Shown: positions 52,919 through 61,331 of the stretch, one piece after another
Layout: the number at the start of each line of letters is the position of its first letter
How positions within the stretch are numbered: position 1 is the first letter of the stretch
From: Paucihalobacter ruber
Lineage (GTDB): Bacteria > Bacteroidota > Bacteroidia > Flavobacteriales > Flavobacteriaceae
DNA: 64,000 nucleotides
Reading direction: 5' to 3'
NCBI RefSeq assembly: GCF_006494535.1
Contig: NZ_VHIQ01000006.1
Location: forward strand, 124,001 to 188,000
Program-made: the position numbers and the translations under genes
Notes under the pieces: generated by a model
The model's database searches: none
The model's input: only the letters and a program-made list of their open reading frames with translations
Told to the model about the DNA's origin: nothing

Positions 52919-54610
52919 ATGTCTGACGATAAAAAAGTAATTTTCTCAATGTCTGGTGTTACCAAAAGCTTTCAAGGAGCGCAAACACCGGTTTTAAAAA
53001 ATATTTATTTAAGTTTTTTCTATGGAGCTAAAATTGGCATCTTAGGTTTAAACGGCTCGGGTAAATCCACCTTGTTAAAAATTATTGCCGGTGTGGATAA
53101 AAACTATCAGGGCGATGTAGTTTTTGCTCCGGGTTATACCGTTGGCTATTTGGAGCAAGAACCAAAATTAGACGACAATAAAACCGTACTGGAAGTAGTT
53201 AAGGAAGGCGCTGCAGAAATAGTTGCAATTCTTGACGAATACAATAAGATTAACGATATGTTTGGCTTAGAGGAAGTTTATAGTGATCCGGATAAAATGG
53301 AGAAACTCATGAACAAACAGGCCGAACTCCAAGATAAAATTGATGCTTCTAACGCTTGGGAACTTGATACCAAATTGGAAATCGCCATGGATGCCTTGAG
53401 AACACCTGATGGTGACAAAAAAATTGGAGTGTTGTCTGGTGGTGAGCGAAGAAGGGTAGCGCTTTGCCGATTGTTGCTTCAAGAACCGGATGTTTTGTTG
53501 CTGGATGAGCCAACCAACCATCTTGATGCCGAATCTGTTCATTGGTTAGAACATCATTTAGCCCAATATAAAGGGACTGTGATAGCCGTTACGCACGACC
53601 GTTACTTTTTAGATAATGTAGCTGGATGGATTCTAGAATTAGACAGAGGCGAAGGTATTCCTTGGAAAGGTAATTACTCTTCGTGGTTAGATCAAAAAGC
53701 CAAAAGATTGGCATTAGAAAGTAAGGTTGCTTCTAAGCGACAAAAAACTCTTGAACGTGAGTTAGAATGGGTACGACAAGGTGCTAAAGGCAGACAGACC
53801 AAACAAAAAGCACGTTTAAATAATTACGATAAGTTATTGAGTCAGGATCAAAAACAACTAGACGAAAAGCTTGAAATTTATATCCCTAACGGACCCAGAT
53901 TAGGCACTAACGTTTTAGAGGCAAAAGGAGTGAGTAAAGGTTTTGAAGATAAGTTACTTTACGAAAACTTAAATTTTAAACTTCCTCAAGCGGGAATTGT
54001 TGGTGTTATTGGACCTAACGGTGCCGGAAAAACGACGATTTTCAAGATGATTATGGGTGAAATCCAACCTGACCAAGGCGAATTTATCGTTGGTGAAACC
54101 GCCAAAATTGCTTATGTGGACCAATCGCATTCAAATATTGATCTTGAGAAAACCATTTGGCAAAACTTTAGCGATGAGCAAGAACTGATTATGATGGGCA
54201 ATCGTCAGGTAAACTCAAGAGCTTATTTGAGCCGATTTAATTTTAGTGGTAGCGAACAAAATAAAAAAGTAAAATTATTGTCGGGTGGTGAGCGCAACCG
54301 CTTGCATTTGGCTATGACACTAAAAAAAGAAGGTAACGTTTTGCTTCTTGATGAGCCTACGAACGACTTAGATGTAAATACGCTTAGAGCCTTAGAAGAA
54401 GGATTGGAAAACTTTGCCGGTTGTGCTGTTGTTATTAGTCACGACCGTTGGTTTTTAGATCGTATATGTACCCATATTTTGGCTTTTGAAGGTAACAGCC
54501 AAGTCTATTTCTTTGAAGGTAGTTTTAGCGAATACGAAGAAAACAAGAAAAAACGTTTAGGTGGCGATTTGATGCCTAAACGAATAAAGTACAAAAAGTT
54601 AGTAAGGTAA
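52919..54610 (+). CDS. ettA: Energy-dependent translational throttle protein
   Basis: ABC-F ATPase of 563 residues that sits in the ribosomal E site and controls entry into the first elongation cycle according to the ATP/ADP ratio. Both domains are intact: Walker A GLNGSGKSTLL (about 42-52) and GPNGAGKTTIF (about 365-375), signatures LSGGERRRVAL (about 169) and LSGGERNRLHL (about 455), Walker [11 protein letters not shown] (about 193) and [10 protein letters not shown] (about 477). The arm or P-site-interacting motif is ERELEWVRQGAKGRQTKQKA (about 280-299). RIKYKKLV at the end is usual. A hairpin terminator follows. Confidence 0.95.
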   Translation: MSDDKKVIFSMSGVTKSFQGAQTPVLKNIYLSFFYGAKIGILGLNGSGKSTLLKIIAGVDKNYQGDVVFAPGYTVGYLEQEPKLDDNKTVLEVVKEGAAEIVAILDEYNKINDMFGLEEVYSDPDKMEKLMNKQAELQDKIDASNAWELDTKLEIAMDALRTPDGDKKIGVLSGGERRRVALCRLLLQEPDVLLLDEPTNHLDAESVHWLEHHLAQYKGTVIAVTHDRYFLDNVAGWILELDRGEGIPWKGNYSSWLDQKAKRLALESKVASKRQKTLERELEWVRQGAKGRQTKQKARLNNYDKLLSQDQKQLDEKLEIYIPNGPRLGTNVLEAKGVSKGFEDKLLYENLNFKLPQAGIVGVIGPNGAGKTTIFKMIMGEIQPDQGEFIVGETAKIAYVDQSHSNIDLEKTIWQNFSDEQELIMMGNRQVNSRAYLSRFNFSGSEQNKKVKLLSGGERNRLHLAMTLKKEGNVLLLDEPTNDLDVNTLRALEEGLENFAGCAVVISHDRWFLDRICTHILAFEGNSQVYFFEGSFSEYEENKKKRLGGDLMPKRIKYKKLVR

Positions 54611-54644
54611 AAAAAGAGGCGTGATTTAAATACACGCCTTTTTT
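54611..54644. terminator. Bidirectional intrinsic terminator
   Basis: AAAAAGAGGCGTG, loop ATTTAAATA, CACGCCTTTTTT. The A-run and T-run allow both directions; it ends ettA and the convergent small gene. Confidence 0.85.
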
Positions 54645-54870
54645 ATTTATTGTTGTTTTCGTACAAATGACCTTCGGTGAAGTCTTTGTAAGTTTCGTCT
54701 ATTTTATAGGGTGAACTGTCTACCAATCGTTTGTTTTCTGCTTTAAGTTTGTACATTTTTACAATAGCAATAGCAATTAAAACAATAAAAACTGAGGCAG
54801 TAACCAAAAGTATTATGGTAAGTTGTTCAGTGCTTATAATAACATTCGCAAATGAAAAAGTAGGCTTCAT
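54643..54870 (-). CDS. Small single-TM protein
   Basis: A 75-residue protein. Residues 17-38 (LTIILLVTASVFIVLIAIAIVK) form one transmembrane helix. The short N-terminal part (MKPTFSFANVIISTEQ) would be outside and the acidic/polar tail, ending YKDFTEGHLYENNNK, inside the cell. The stop codon is next to a bidirectional terminator. I do not recognise the family; the shape resembles small conserved flavobacterial membrane proteins or a cbb3-oxidase CcoQ-type subunit, without evidence for the latter. Confidence 0.6.
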   Translation of the reverse strand: MKPTFSFANVIISTEQLTIILLVTASVFIVLIAIAIVKMYKLKAENKRLVDSSPYKIDETYKDFTEGHLYENNNK

Positions 54871-55007
54871 TTAAGTACGATTTAATGGATTTGGACTGCT
54901 AAGATATAGAATATTTCAATACACTAACTCATTAATTTCAAAAAAAATACAAAATCACCTATCGATAAAGTGTTGAAAAAATCCGATAAGTGCCGTAAAT
55001 ACTACTA

Positions 55008-55739
55008 TTAGTACCAGTTTAAAAGTTCAACTTTTATATCACTATTTTTTGATAATATTATTCGTTTAAAGTTCTCAATGTCGCTTAAACCATCTTTACC
55101 TCTATAATGGTAAGGTATTACAATTTTTGGTTTGAAGTCTAAAACAGCACTAGCGGCACTTTCAACCGTCATAGTGTAAGGAAGGTTCATACAAATAAAA
55201 GCTCTGTCTATGTTGGTGAGTTCACGCATTTCCGTAATGTCTTCGGTGTCACCTGAAATATAAATCCTCTCACCGGCCAAGCTAATGACATAGCCATTAC
55301 CACGACCTTTAGGATGAAAGTTTAAGGCTTCTTCCCTCAAATTATACATGGGTACGGCCTCTATATTCAAACCAGACATGCTGTAACTGTTGCTATCGCC
55401 GTTATTTAAAACTTGTGTTTTTTTCTGAAGTTCTAAAGGTAATTTATCGAAAACTGCTTGCGGTGCAATAATTACAGCCTTATCAAGATTTAAAGATTGC
55501 AGGGTATCTAAACTCAAATGGTCACCATGTATATCGGTGATAAGAATAACTGTAGGACTGGGATGGTCCTTGTAAAGTTCTGCGTCACCAACGGGATCAG
55601 TATAAAATGCATTACCTTGATAGGTCATAACGAAACTGCCGTGATTTATAGGATGTATTTCTATTTGTTCCTGAGCTTTTAAAGTATTCAGGCCTAACAC
55701 TATTGTAAAGGCCAACAGGCTATTTATAAGCGTTTTCAT
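55008..55739 (-). CDS. Exported MBL-fold metallo-hydrolase
   Basis: A 243-residue MBL-fold protein with a signal peptide (MKTLINSLLAFTIVLGLNTLKA). The usual HxHxDH zinc motif appears as TDIHGDHLS (about 66-74), with Asp in place of the first His. Later ligand positions are YISGDTEDI (Asp, about 168-176) and IPYHYRGKDG (His, about 212-221). HPINHGSFVMTYQGNAFYTDPV is the N-terminal strand region. The D-for-H change occurs in a subgroup of bacterial MBL proteins, so activity may persist. 27 bp after the hutG start on the same strand (hutG is upstream), so possibly in an operon with it. Confidence 0.83.
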   Translation of the reverse strand: MKTLINSLLAFTIVLGLNTLKAQEQIEIHPINHGSFVMTYQGNAFYTDPVGDAELYKDHPSPTVILITDIHGDHLSLDTLQSLNLDKAVIIAPQAVFDKLPLELQKKTQVLNNGDSNSYSMSGLNIEAVPMYNLREEALNFHPKGRGNGYVISLAGERIYISGDTEDITEMRELTNIDRAFICMNLPYTMTVESAASAVLDFKPKIVIPYHYRGKDGLSDIENFKRIILSKNSDIKVELLNWY

Positions 55740-55766
55740 AGTTTGTAATTTTAAAGCATTTTTTAT

Positions 55767-56795
55767 TTAAGATTCTAATTTTGAATGAGCTTTTATAAAA
55801 TCGGTGATAAGGTAGCTCACAAATTTCCCAAGTAAAGCTTCATTGGCTTCATCAGGAATGCCTTCACAAATATGTAAATAGCCGGCATTTGGATTTTGCC
55901 CCATAAAGCTTAAAAAACAGCGCGCTTTATCACTGCTGTAGCCACTAGGTGTTTGCGCACTGCTATTAATATGTCTTACCGCATCTAGATCTAATTCAAT
56001 GCCATAAGTTTGACTATTCACATGATTTAATGCGCGTTTTAGTTCGCTGTTAAATGAGGTTTCTTTTCTCACCCTGACTTCCTCATAGGTGTTAAAATCG
56101 ATAGATTTAATTCGTTTAATAGTTTTTAAAATATTATTTGAAGTGTAATTTTCATGCAAACCAAAAATAAAATACTTGTTTAAAAATCCTTCTGCATATG
56201 CATAAGAAAAGCCATTCCCGCTGTGTCTGCCTTCTTCTGCTCTAAAGTCGGTGTGAGCATCAAAATTAATAACATTAATTGGGTGTCCTAAGGCTAGTGC
56301 AGTACCTTTTATACATCCGTAGGCATTGTTGTGGCCGCCACCAATTACAATAGGTACTTTACCCGCTTTTATAATTTGAGAAACCAAGAAAGTGACATCT
56401 CTATCAATTTGTCCCACTTTTTTTCTAGCTTTAGATAAATCTTTAGGATTATTTTGTTCTAATCCGGTTATTTTTTCCTGAAGATTTGAGTAGTCTAAAC
56501 AACCTAAAAGAGCAATGCCTTTTGCCTTTAAAAATTTATTACTCTGAATATTGAGCAAACTGTTTAATACTATGGGCCATGCGTTGTAAGTTCCTTGTAT
56601 GCCGCCATTAGCAAATACACCAATATCCTCCTGAACACCAAAAATTACAAATGAAACATCCAAATTTAAAATTTCCTCGTAAATAGAAGTGATTTGTGGC
56701 ACCAATTGAATGTGCTCTCCAAACTTAGTTTCATTTGGCCTTTTAATAACTAATGAGTCAAGTTCGGTTTGAGTTAAATATTTAAGATGTTCCAT
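55767..56795 (-). CDS. hutG: Formimidoylglutamase (ureohydrolase family)
   Basis: Manganese enzyme of the arginase fold, last step of one histidine degradation route: N-formimidoyl-glutamate to glutamate and formamide. The 342-residue protein has VIGGGHNNAYG (about 149-159, Mn ligand His), NFDAHTDFRAEEGRHSG (about 174-190, Asp-x-His-x-x-Asp) and GIELDLDAVRHI (about 269-280, Asp pair). GRHSGNGFSYA matches the formimidoylglutamase-type loop more than arginase or agmatinase. The hutI gene lies about 1 kb away on the same strand, which supports the histidine assignment. hutH and hutU are not in the window. Confidence 0.86.
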   Translation of the reverse strand: MEHLKYLTQTELDSLVIKRPNETKFGEHIQLVPQITSIYEEILNLDVSFVIFGVQEDIGVFANGGIQGTYNAWPIVLNSLLNIQSNKFLKAKGIALLGCLDYSNLQEKITGLEQNNPKDLSKARKKVGQIDRDVTFLVSQIIKAGKVPIVIGGGHNNAYGCIKGTALALGHPINVINFDAHTDFRAEEGRHSGNGFSYAYAEGFLNKYFIFGLHENYTSNNILKTIKRIKSIDFNTYEEVRVRKETSFNSELKRALNHVNSQTYGIELDLDAVRHINSSAQTPSGYSSDKARCFLSFMGQNPNAGYLHICEGIPDEANEALLGKFVSYLITDFIKAHSKLES

Positions 56796-56890
56796 TTTTC
56801 AAATAAATAAAAAATTAAAAGTACAGTATTTTAAAAAGAAGACAAAACAACAAAATTAATTAGAACAAATTAACTTAAAACAAGTAACAA

Positions 56891-57775
56891 ATGGAAAATT
56901 CAAGCAGCAAAGGTAACGCATTAAAAATAGCCCTAGGCATTGCCGTAGTGCTATTTTTAGGACTCGGTTTTTACACTTCAAAAGTGATCAAAGACAACAA
57001 AAAACACGAAGCCGAATTGGTAAAAGAAAAAGAACAGGTAATGGCCGATTTAAGCAACATGGCTAAGCAATACGACATTGCCATTAGTGAAAATGAAGTA
57101 GCCAATGAAAAATTAGTTGAAGCCAGAGATCGCATTCAACAATTAATGGACTCGCTTAAAATATCTCAAAACAGTGTAAACAGTCTTTGGAGATACAAAC
57201 AAAAATTCTTGGCTTTAGAAGATGAAATGGATAAGTTACTAGCAGAAAACGATCGTTTATCATTAGAAAACGAATTACTTGCAGCTACCTTAGACAGTAC
57301 TCAAGTGCAGTTAGCAGAACGCACCATATTTACAGATTCTTTACTTGTACAAAATACTGAACTTGCTACAATTGTAAAAGGTGCAGCCATTCTGCAGCCT
57401 GTGAACTTAAAAGGTTTTGGTGTGATAGAAAGAAACTCGGGTAAATTAATACCAACCGAGCGTGCCGGAAGAAGCGACAAGCTTAGAGTTTGTTTTACAG
57501 TTGCTAAAAATAATCTTATTAGCAGTGGTGATCAATCTTTGTATGTTCAGGTAATTAATCCGCTTAACAACACTCTTGGTGTAAACGAGCAAATAGAATT
57601 TGATGATAAAATTTTAAACTACAGCTTGATAAGCACTTTTAATTATGAAAATAAAAATTTAGATGTCTGTGAGTTTGTGACATCTAATGACGGTAAATTT
57701 GAAAAAGGTACTTATAAAGTGAATGTTTTTCACGGGAAGAATTTGGTTGCTGCAACGGAATTTATTCTACAGTAA
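56891..57775 (+). CDS. Membrane-anchored coiled-coil protein
   Basis: A 294-residue protein that I cannot place in a named family. Residues 10-29 (ALKIALGIAVVLFLGLGFYT) form one membrane anchor near the N-terminus. Residues about 32-160 are a long, charged coiled coil (KEKEQVMADLSNMAKQYD and LLAENDRLSLENELLAATLD). The last 130 residues are beta-rich (GFGVIERNSGKLIPTERAGR; KLRVCFTVAKNNLIS; TYKVNVFHGKNLVAATEFIL), a possible jelly-roll-like domain with aromatic and hydrophobic strands. The arrangement suits a periplasmic spacer holding a sensor or envelope domain. A strong terminator follows. Confidence 0.7.
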   Translation: MENSSSKGNALKIALGIAVVLFLGLGFYTSKVIKDNKKHEAELVKEKEQVMADLSNMAKQYDIAISENEVANEKLVEARDRIQQLMDSLKISQNSVNSLWRYKQKFLALEDEMDKLLAENDRLSLENELLAATLDSTQVQLAERTIFTDSLLVQNTELATIVKGAAILQPVNLKGFGVIERNSGKLIPTERAGRSDKLRVCFTVAKNNLISSGDQSLYVQVINPLNNTLGVNEQIEFDDKILNYSLISTFNYENKNLDVCEFVTSNDGKFEKGTYKVNVFHGKNLVAATEFILQ

Positions 57776-57796
57776 CATCAAATTGATTAATAGCAG

Positions 57797-57827
57797 AAAA
57801 GCGCCCTGAATTCAGGGCGCTTTTTTT
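57797..57827. terminator. Bidirectional intrinsic terminator
   Basis: AAAAGCGCCCTGAA then TTCAGGGCGCTTTTTTT: a perfect palindrome with flanking A and T runs, between two convergent genes (56891-57775 and hutI). Confidence 0.9.
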
Positions 57828-59061
57828 AATGTATAATACCATTCACAATAACGGTATCAATTAAATTTTCACCAAATGAATAGGGTAGAAGCTGATATCC
57901 TGAAATAGGTTTGGTAATAATGATATTGGCCTTTTTTCCTCTGGTAATACTGCCATACATGCTACTTAAACCCAATGCGTAAGCCCCGTTGATGGTGGCG
58001 GCATTAATGGCTTCTTCCGGTGTCATTTTCAATTTAATACATGCCAGGCTCAAAACAAAATTCATATTGCCACTAGGCGCCGATCCCGGATTGTAATCTG
58101 ATGCAATTGCCAAAGGCAAACCGGCATCTAAAATAGCCCTTGCGTTTGTATAGGGAATACCAAGGAAAAAAGAACATTGTGGTAATGCAACCGGCATGGT
58201 ATTGCTCTTTTTGAGCGCATCAATATCGTCGCTGGTTAATTCTTCCAAATGATCTACAGATAAGGCCTTGTATTTTACAGCCAATTCAACACCTCCAAAG
58301 GCGTTAAATTGATTAACGTGAATTTTTGCAGGTAGGTTATACTTTTGTGCAGCTTTTAAAATAAGCTCTGTGTCTTCAAGTGTAAAATAACCTTCTTCAC
58401 AAAAAACATCAATGTAATGCGCAAGATTTTCTTCGTAAATCTTTGGTAGCATTTCTTTGATGATCATATCAATATAACCTTTTTTATTTTTTTTAAATTT
58501 CTCAGGAATGGCATGCGCGCCAAGAAAAGTGACCTTTACAAAAGCTTGGGTCTCCTTTTTTAAACGCTGAATGACCCGCAACATTTTCAATTCAGATTCA
58601 ACAGTCAAACCGTAACCGGATTTTATTTCTATCACACCGGTACCAAGTTTTAGCAGTTTATTCAGTCTTTCCAGCGCTTGATTATATAATTGCTCCTCAG
58701 ATTTTTCCTGTAGTTTTTTGGCAGAATTTAGAATGCCACCTCCTTTTTTGGCGATTTCCTCGTAGGTTAATCCATTGATACGGTCTATAAATTCTCCTGC
58801 ACGATCTTCAGGGTAAACTAAATGCGTGTGAGAATCGCACCAAGCAGGTAGAACCACTCTTCCTGAGGCATCAATGGTGGTTTCTGCTTCAATACCATCA
58901 CAATCAGACATTGGTCCGTATTCTACTATGGTATCGTTTTCTAAATATAAGTAAGCATCTTTTAAAACAGGCAAGTTATTCATTTCCTTACCTTTTAAAA
59001 TAGTTACATTTGAATTGTAAACTTGCAGCAGTTCTTTGATGTTGGTTATTAGAATAGACAT
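57826..59061 (-). CDS. hutI: Imidazolonepropionase
   Basis: Amidohydrolase of 411 residues that opens the ring of imidazolone propionate in histidine degradation. The metal motif is WCDSHTHLVYPEDRAGEF (about 74-91). ITYEEIAKKGGGILNSAKKL type sequence is LTYEEIAKKGGGILNSAK (about 97-114), then VTFLGAHAIPEKFK (about 177-190), DVFCEEGYFT (about 216), VDHLEELT (about 262-269) and ASDYNPGSAPSGN (about 313-325). KIHVNQFNAFGG matches the family loop. It is divergent from the Crp-like gene at 59169, with hutG on the same strand about 1 kb further along. Confidence 0.95.
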   Translation of the reverse strand: MSILITNIKELLQVYNSNVTILKGKEMNNLPVLKDAYLYLENDTIVEYGPMSDCDGIEAETTIDASGRVVLPAWCDSHTHLVYPEDRAGEFIDRINGLTYEEIAKKGGGILNSAKKLQEKSEEQLYNQALERLNKLLKLGTGVIEIKSGYGLTVESELKMLRVIQRLKKETQAFVKVTFLGAHAIPEKFKKNKKGYIDMIIKEMLPKIYEENLAHYIDVFCEEGYFTLEDTELILKAAQKYNLPAKIHVNQFNAFGGVELAVKYKALSVDHLEELTSDDIDALKKSNTMPVALPQCSFFLGIPYTNARAILDAGLPLAIASDYNPGSAPSGNMNFVLSLACIKLKMTPEEAINAATINGAYALGLSSMYGSITRGKKANIIITKPISGYQLLPYSFGENLIDTVIVNGIIH

Positions 59062-59168
59062 GGATTGGTTATCAGTTAATGGTGAAAAGAAGTGAATTTA
59101 ACGAAAAAATATCAAATTTCTCACAAGTCTAAAAAAAATGAATGTAATTTCAAGCTTTATCTTTTACA

Positions 59169-59747
59169 ATGGAAAATAAGAATTATCGATTTTTAAATAC
59201 TATTTCGCCTGTTTCAGAATCTTTATTTAAAAGGTTGCAAAACATAAGCTCTTTTAAATCATTTAAAAAAGATGACGTAGTTACTAATTTTTGTGAAGTA
59301 CCTACTAAGGCTTATTTGTTAGTAGATGGTGTTATGCGAGCATTTATACAAGATGATGATGGCAAGGAATACAATAAAAATATTTTTACACCTATGAGTT
59401 TTGTGGCTTCTTTTACTTCTTTAATTCACAATAAACCATCAAATTTATGTTATCAGGCATTGACCAATTGCAAAACTTTTGAGTTAGATTATGGTATGTT
59501 TTTAAGTATCTGTAAAGAAGACCTTCAAGCCAGTTTGCTATATATCAAGGTTTTAGAGCGTATTTTTGTTACCTATGAAAAACGCAACTTAGAACTATTA
59601 TCTTTAGATGCAACACAACGCTATGAACAACTTAGAAGTCGCATTCCTAACATAGATGCGCTCATTCCGCAATACCAAATAGCATCCTATTTAAATATTA
59701 CGCCGGTACAGCTGAGCAGAATTCGAAATTCTCCTCAAAAAAATTAA
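59169..59747 (+). CDS. Crp/Fnr family transcriptional regulator
   Basis: A 192-residue regulator with a cyclic-nucleotide-binding-like domain (KKDDVVTNFCEVPTKAYLLV, about 36-55; VMRAFIQDDDGKEYNKNIFT, about 58-77) and a C-terminal helix-turn-helix (IPQYQIASYLNITPVQLSRI, about 166-185). The cAMP-contact motif RxE is missing, as in most Bacteroidota members, so the ligand is unknown. At 192 residues it lacks the last extension of E. coli Crp. It is divergent from hutI, separated by 107 bp, so local control of histidine degradation is possible. Confidence 0.9.
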   Translation: MENKNYRFLNTISPVSESLFKRLQNISSFKSFKKDDVVTNFCEVPTKAYLLVDGVMRAFIQDDDGKEYNKNIFTPMSFVASFTSLIHNKPSNLCYQALTNCKTFELDYGMFLSICKEDLQASLLYIKVLERIFVTYEKRNLELLSLDATQRYEQLRSRIPNIDALIPQYQIASYLNITPVQLSRIRNSPQKN

Positions 59748-59834
59748 CATATGTTAATGATTGAATGTAATAAAACAGGTAGTTTTGTTTAACTAAGAAA
59801 TAATCCTAATTATTGATTAACTAGCTAACCAATT

Positions 59835-59866
59835 AAAAGCGAACAACAACAGTTGTTCGCTTTTTT
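59835..59866. terminator. Bidirectional intrinsic terminator
   Basis: AAAAGCGAACAAC, AACA loop, GTTGTTCGCTTTTTT. Separates the Crp-like gene from the convergent FG-GAP gene. Confidence 0.88.
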
Positions 59867-59869
59867 GAT

Positions 59870-61270
59870 TTATTGCTTTATTAATTTGAAGGGTTTGGAA
59901 TTACCAGAAAGTTCAACAAAATAGATCCCGGGCGATAACGTAGATAAATTAATAGTAGCCAAATTGTCTATTTTAGTTTGAATTATAAGTTGTCCCAACT
60001 GATTGTAAAGTTTAAAGGTTTCGTTATTTGAGATTCCTTCAATAAATAAATAGTCAGTAACAGGATTAGGATAAAAAGACACTTTATTTTGGTTGAAATC
60101 ATCAACCGAAAGTACTATCAATTGGTTCTCAAAATAGTTAAGGTCATTTTGATTAAAGGCTGCACTTACAATGTCTAAATCGCCATCATTGTCAAAATCT
60201 GCTACTGTAAATACGTAAGCCTGACTTTGGGTATTGTCGATTACTTCTTCAGCAGCGAATGAGCCATCACCCTGATTTTTAAACCACACAACATCATTTC
60301 CTGCACCTGAGCTGCCGCTGCTTAAAATAATATCTTTAAGTCCGTCGTTATCTAAATCAAACATTTTAACACTTGCCGGATTTCCGATACTGGTAGCAAA
60401 TTCTGTTTCTATATAATTGGTACCATCAAATTCGTACCAGTAAAATTTACCAACACCTGGAGAAGCACCCAATTCGGTAGCAAGGATATCAAAATTACCG
60501 TCGCCGTCTACATCCTCAAAGCTACAATTAAAAAAGTTTCGTTTATTATCAGTAACAGGGTTGGCTTCTTTTAAAAAGCTAGTTGTGCCTGAAGGAATTA
60601 GATCGTTTATGTATACCTGAATACTGTTGACTCCAACCGTAAAAGACCCTGTCGATACGACTAAATCTAAATCGCCATCGCCATCAATATCACTCACACT
60701 CATTGAACCAGGATTTGTGATGGAGTTATCAATTAAATTGGCGCTTCCAAAATTACCAGTGCCGTCACCTTCGTACCAAAACACTGAATTAGCACTATAT
60801 GCAGCGATAACTAAATCTACATTTCCGTCGTTATTAACATCGGCAAAAATAAAATCGGCAGCACCGCTAACTCCAGAAGCTAATATTTGTTGACCTCCAA
60901 AGTTGCCATTGCCATCGTTTGCAAACCAAGCTACGTTATTACTTGAAAATCCATTAGCAACTACATCTATAAATCCGTCATTATTAACATCATACAATTG
61001 AACCGATGTAATAGACGATAGCGTATTTGTAATTAATGGTTGAATGGTAAACGTACCATCACCATTATTTTTATACCATTCTAAGGTGTTTCCATTTAAA
61101 GTTCCTAAAACGATATCTTCAAACGCATCGTCATCTATTAACCCTGAAGCGATGGCATAAGGCTGCGCGCCGGTAGAAGTGTTAATGCTAACCTTAGGCG
61201 CAAAAGAAACCTGAGCAATGAAACAAAACGGAATGCACATTGCAAAAATAAAGAGTAGTTGTTTTTTCAT
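59870..61270 (-). CDS. FG-GAP/VCBS-repeat protein with T9SS sorting domain
   Basis: Secreted protein of 466 residues. MKKQLLFIFAMCIPFCFIAQ is a signal peptide. The body holds at least six repeats ending in DxDxDG-like calcium loops: DVNNDGFIDV, DVNNDGNVDL, DIDGDGDLDL, DVDGDGNFDI, DLDNDGLKDI, DFDNDGDLDI, forming a beta-propeller of the integrin type. The last 75 residues contain FYPNPVTDYLFIEG and IYFVELSGNSKPFKLIKQ, a type A sorting domain recognised by the type IX secretion system, so the product is exported through the outer membrane and possibly anchored. I used the ATG at 61270, where the signal peptide starts; the frame extends to 61321 but with a hydrophilic N-terminus. Likely role: adhesion or a surface binding protein. 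Confidence 0.88.
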   Translation of the reverse strand: MKKQLLFIFAMCIPFCFIAQVSFAPKVSINTSTGAQPYAIASGLIDDDAFEDIVLGTLNGNTLEWYKNNGDGTFTIQPLITNTLSSITSVQLYDVNNDGFIDVVANGFSSNNVAWFANDGNGNFGGQQILASGVSGAADFIFADVNNDGNVDLVIAAYSANSVFWYEGDGTGNFGSANLIDNSITNPGSMSVSDIDGDGDLDLVVSTGSFTVGVNSIQVYINDLIPSGTTSFLKEANPVTDNKRNFFNCSFEDVDGDGNFDILATELGASPGVGKFYWYEFDGTNYIETEFATSIGNPASVKMFDLDNDGLKDIILSSGSSGAGNDVVWFKNQGDGSFAAEEVIDNTQSQAYVFTVADFDNDGDLDIVSAAFNQNDLNYFENQLIVLSVDDFNQNKVSFYPNPVTDYLFIEGISNNETFKLYNQLGQLIIQTKIDNLATINLSTLSPGIYFVELSGNSKPFKLIKQ

Positions 61271-61331
61271 AGAGTAGCTGTTGTTAAATTGATTAGTTGG
61301 AATCAAATATTTGAAAACCAAAAATATAAAT

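Noticed and set aside
55767-56795. Agmatinase, given the agu genes nearby.
   Set aside because: The agu genes already provide agmatine degradation by another route; hutI on the same strand and the GRHSG loop favour formimidoylglutamase.
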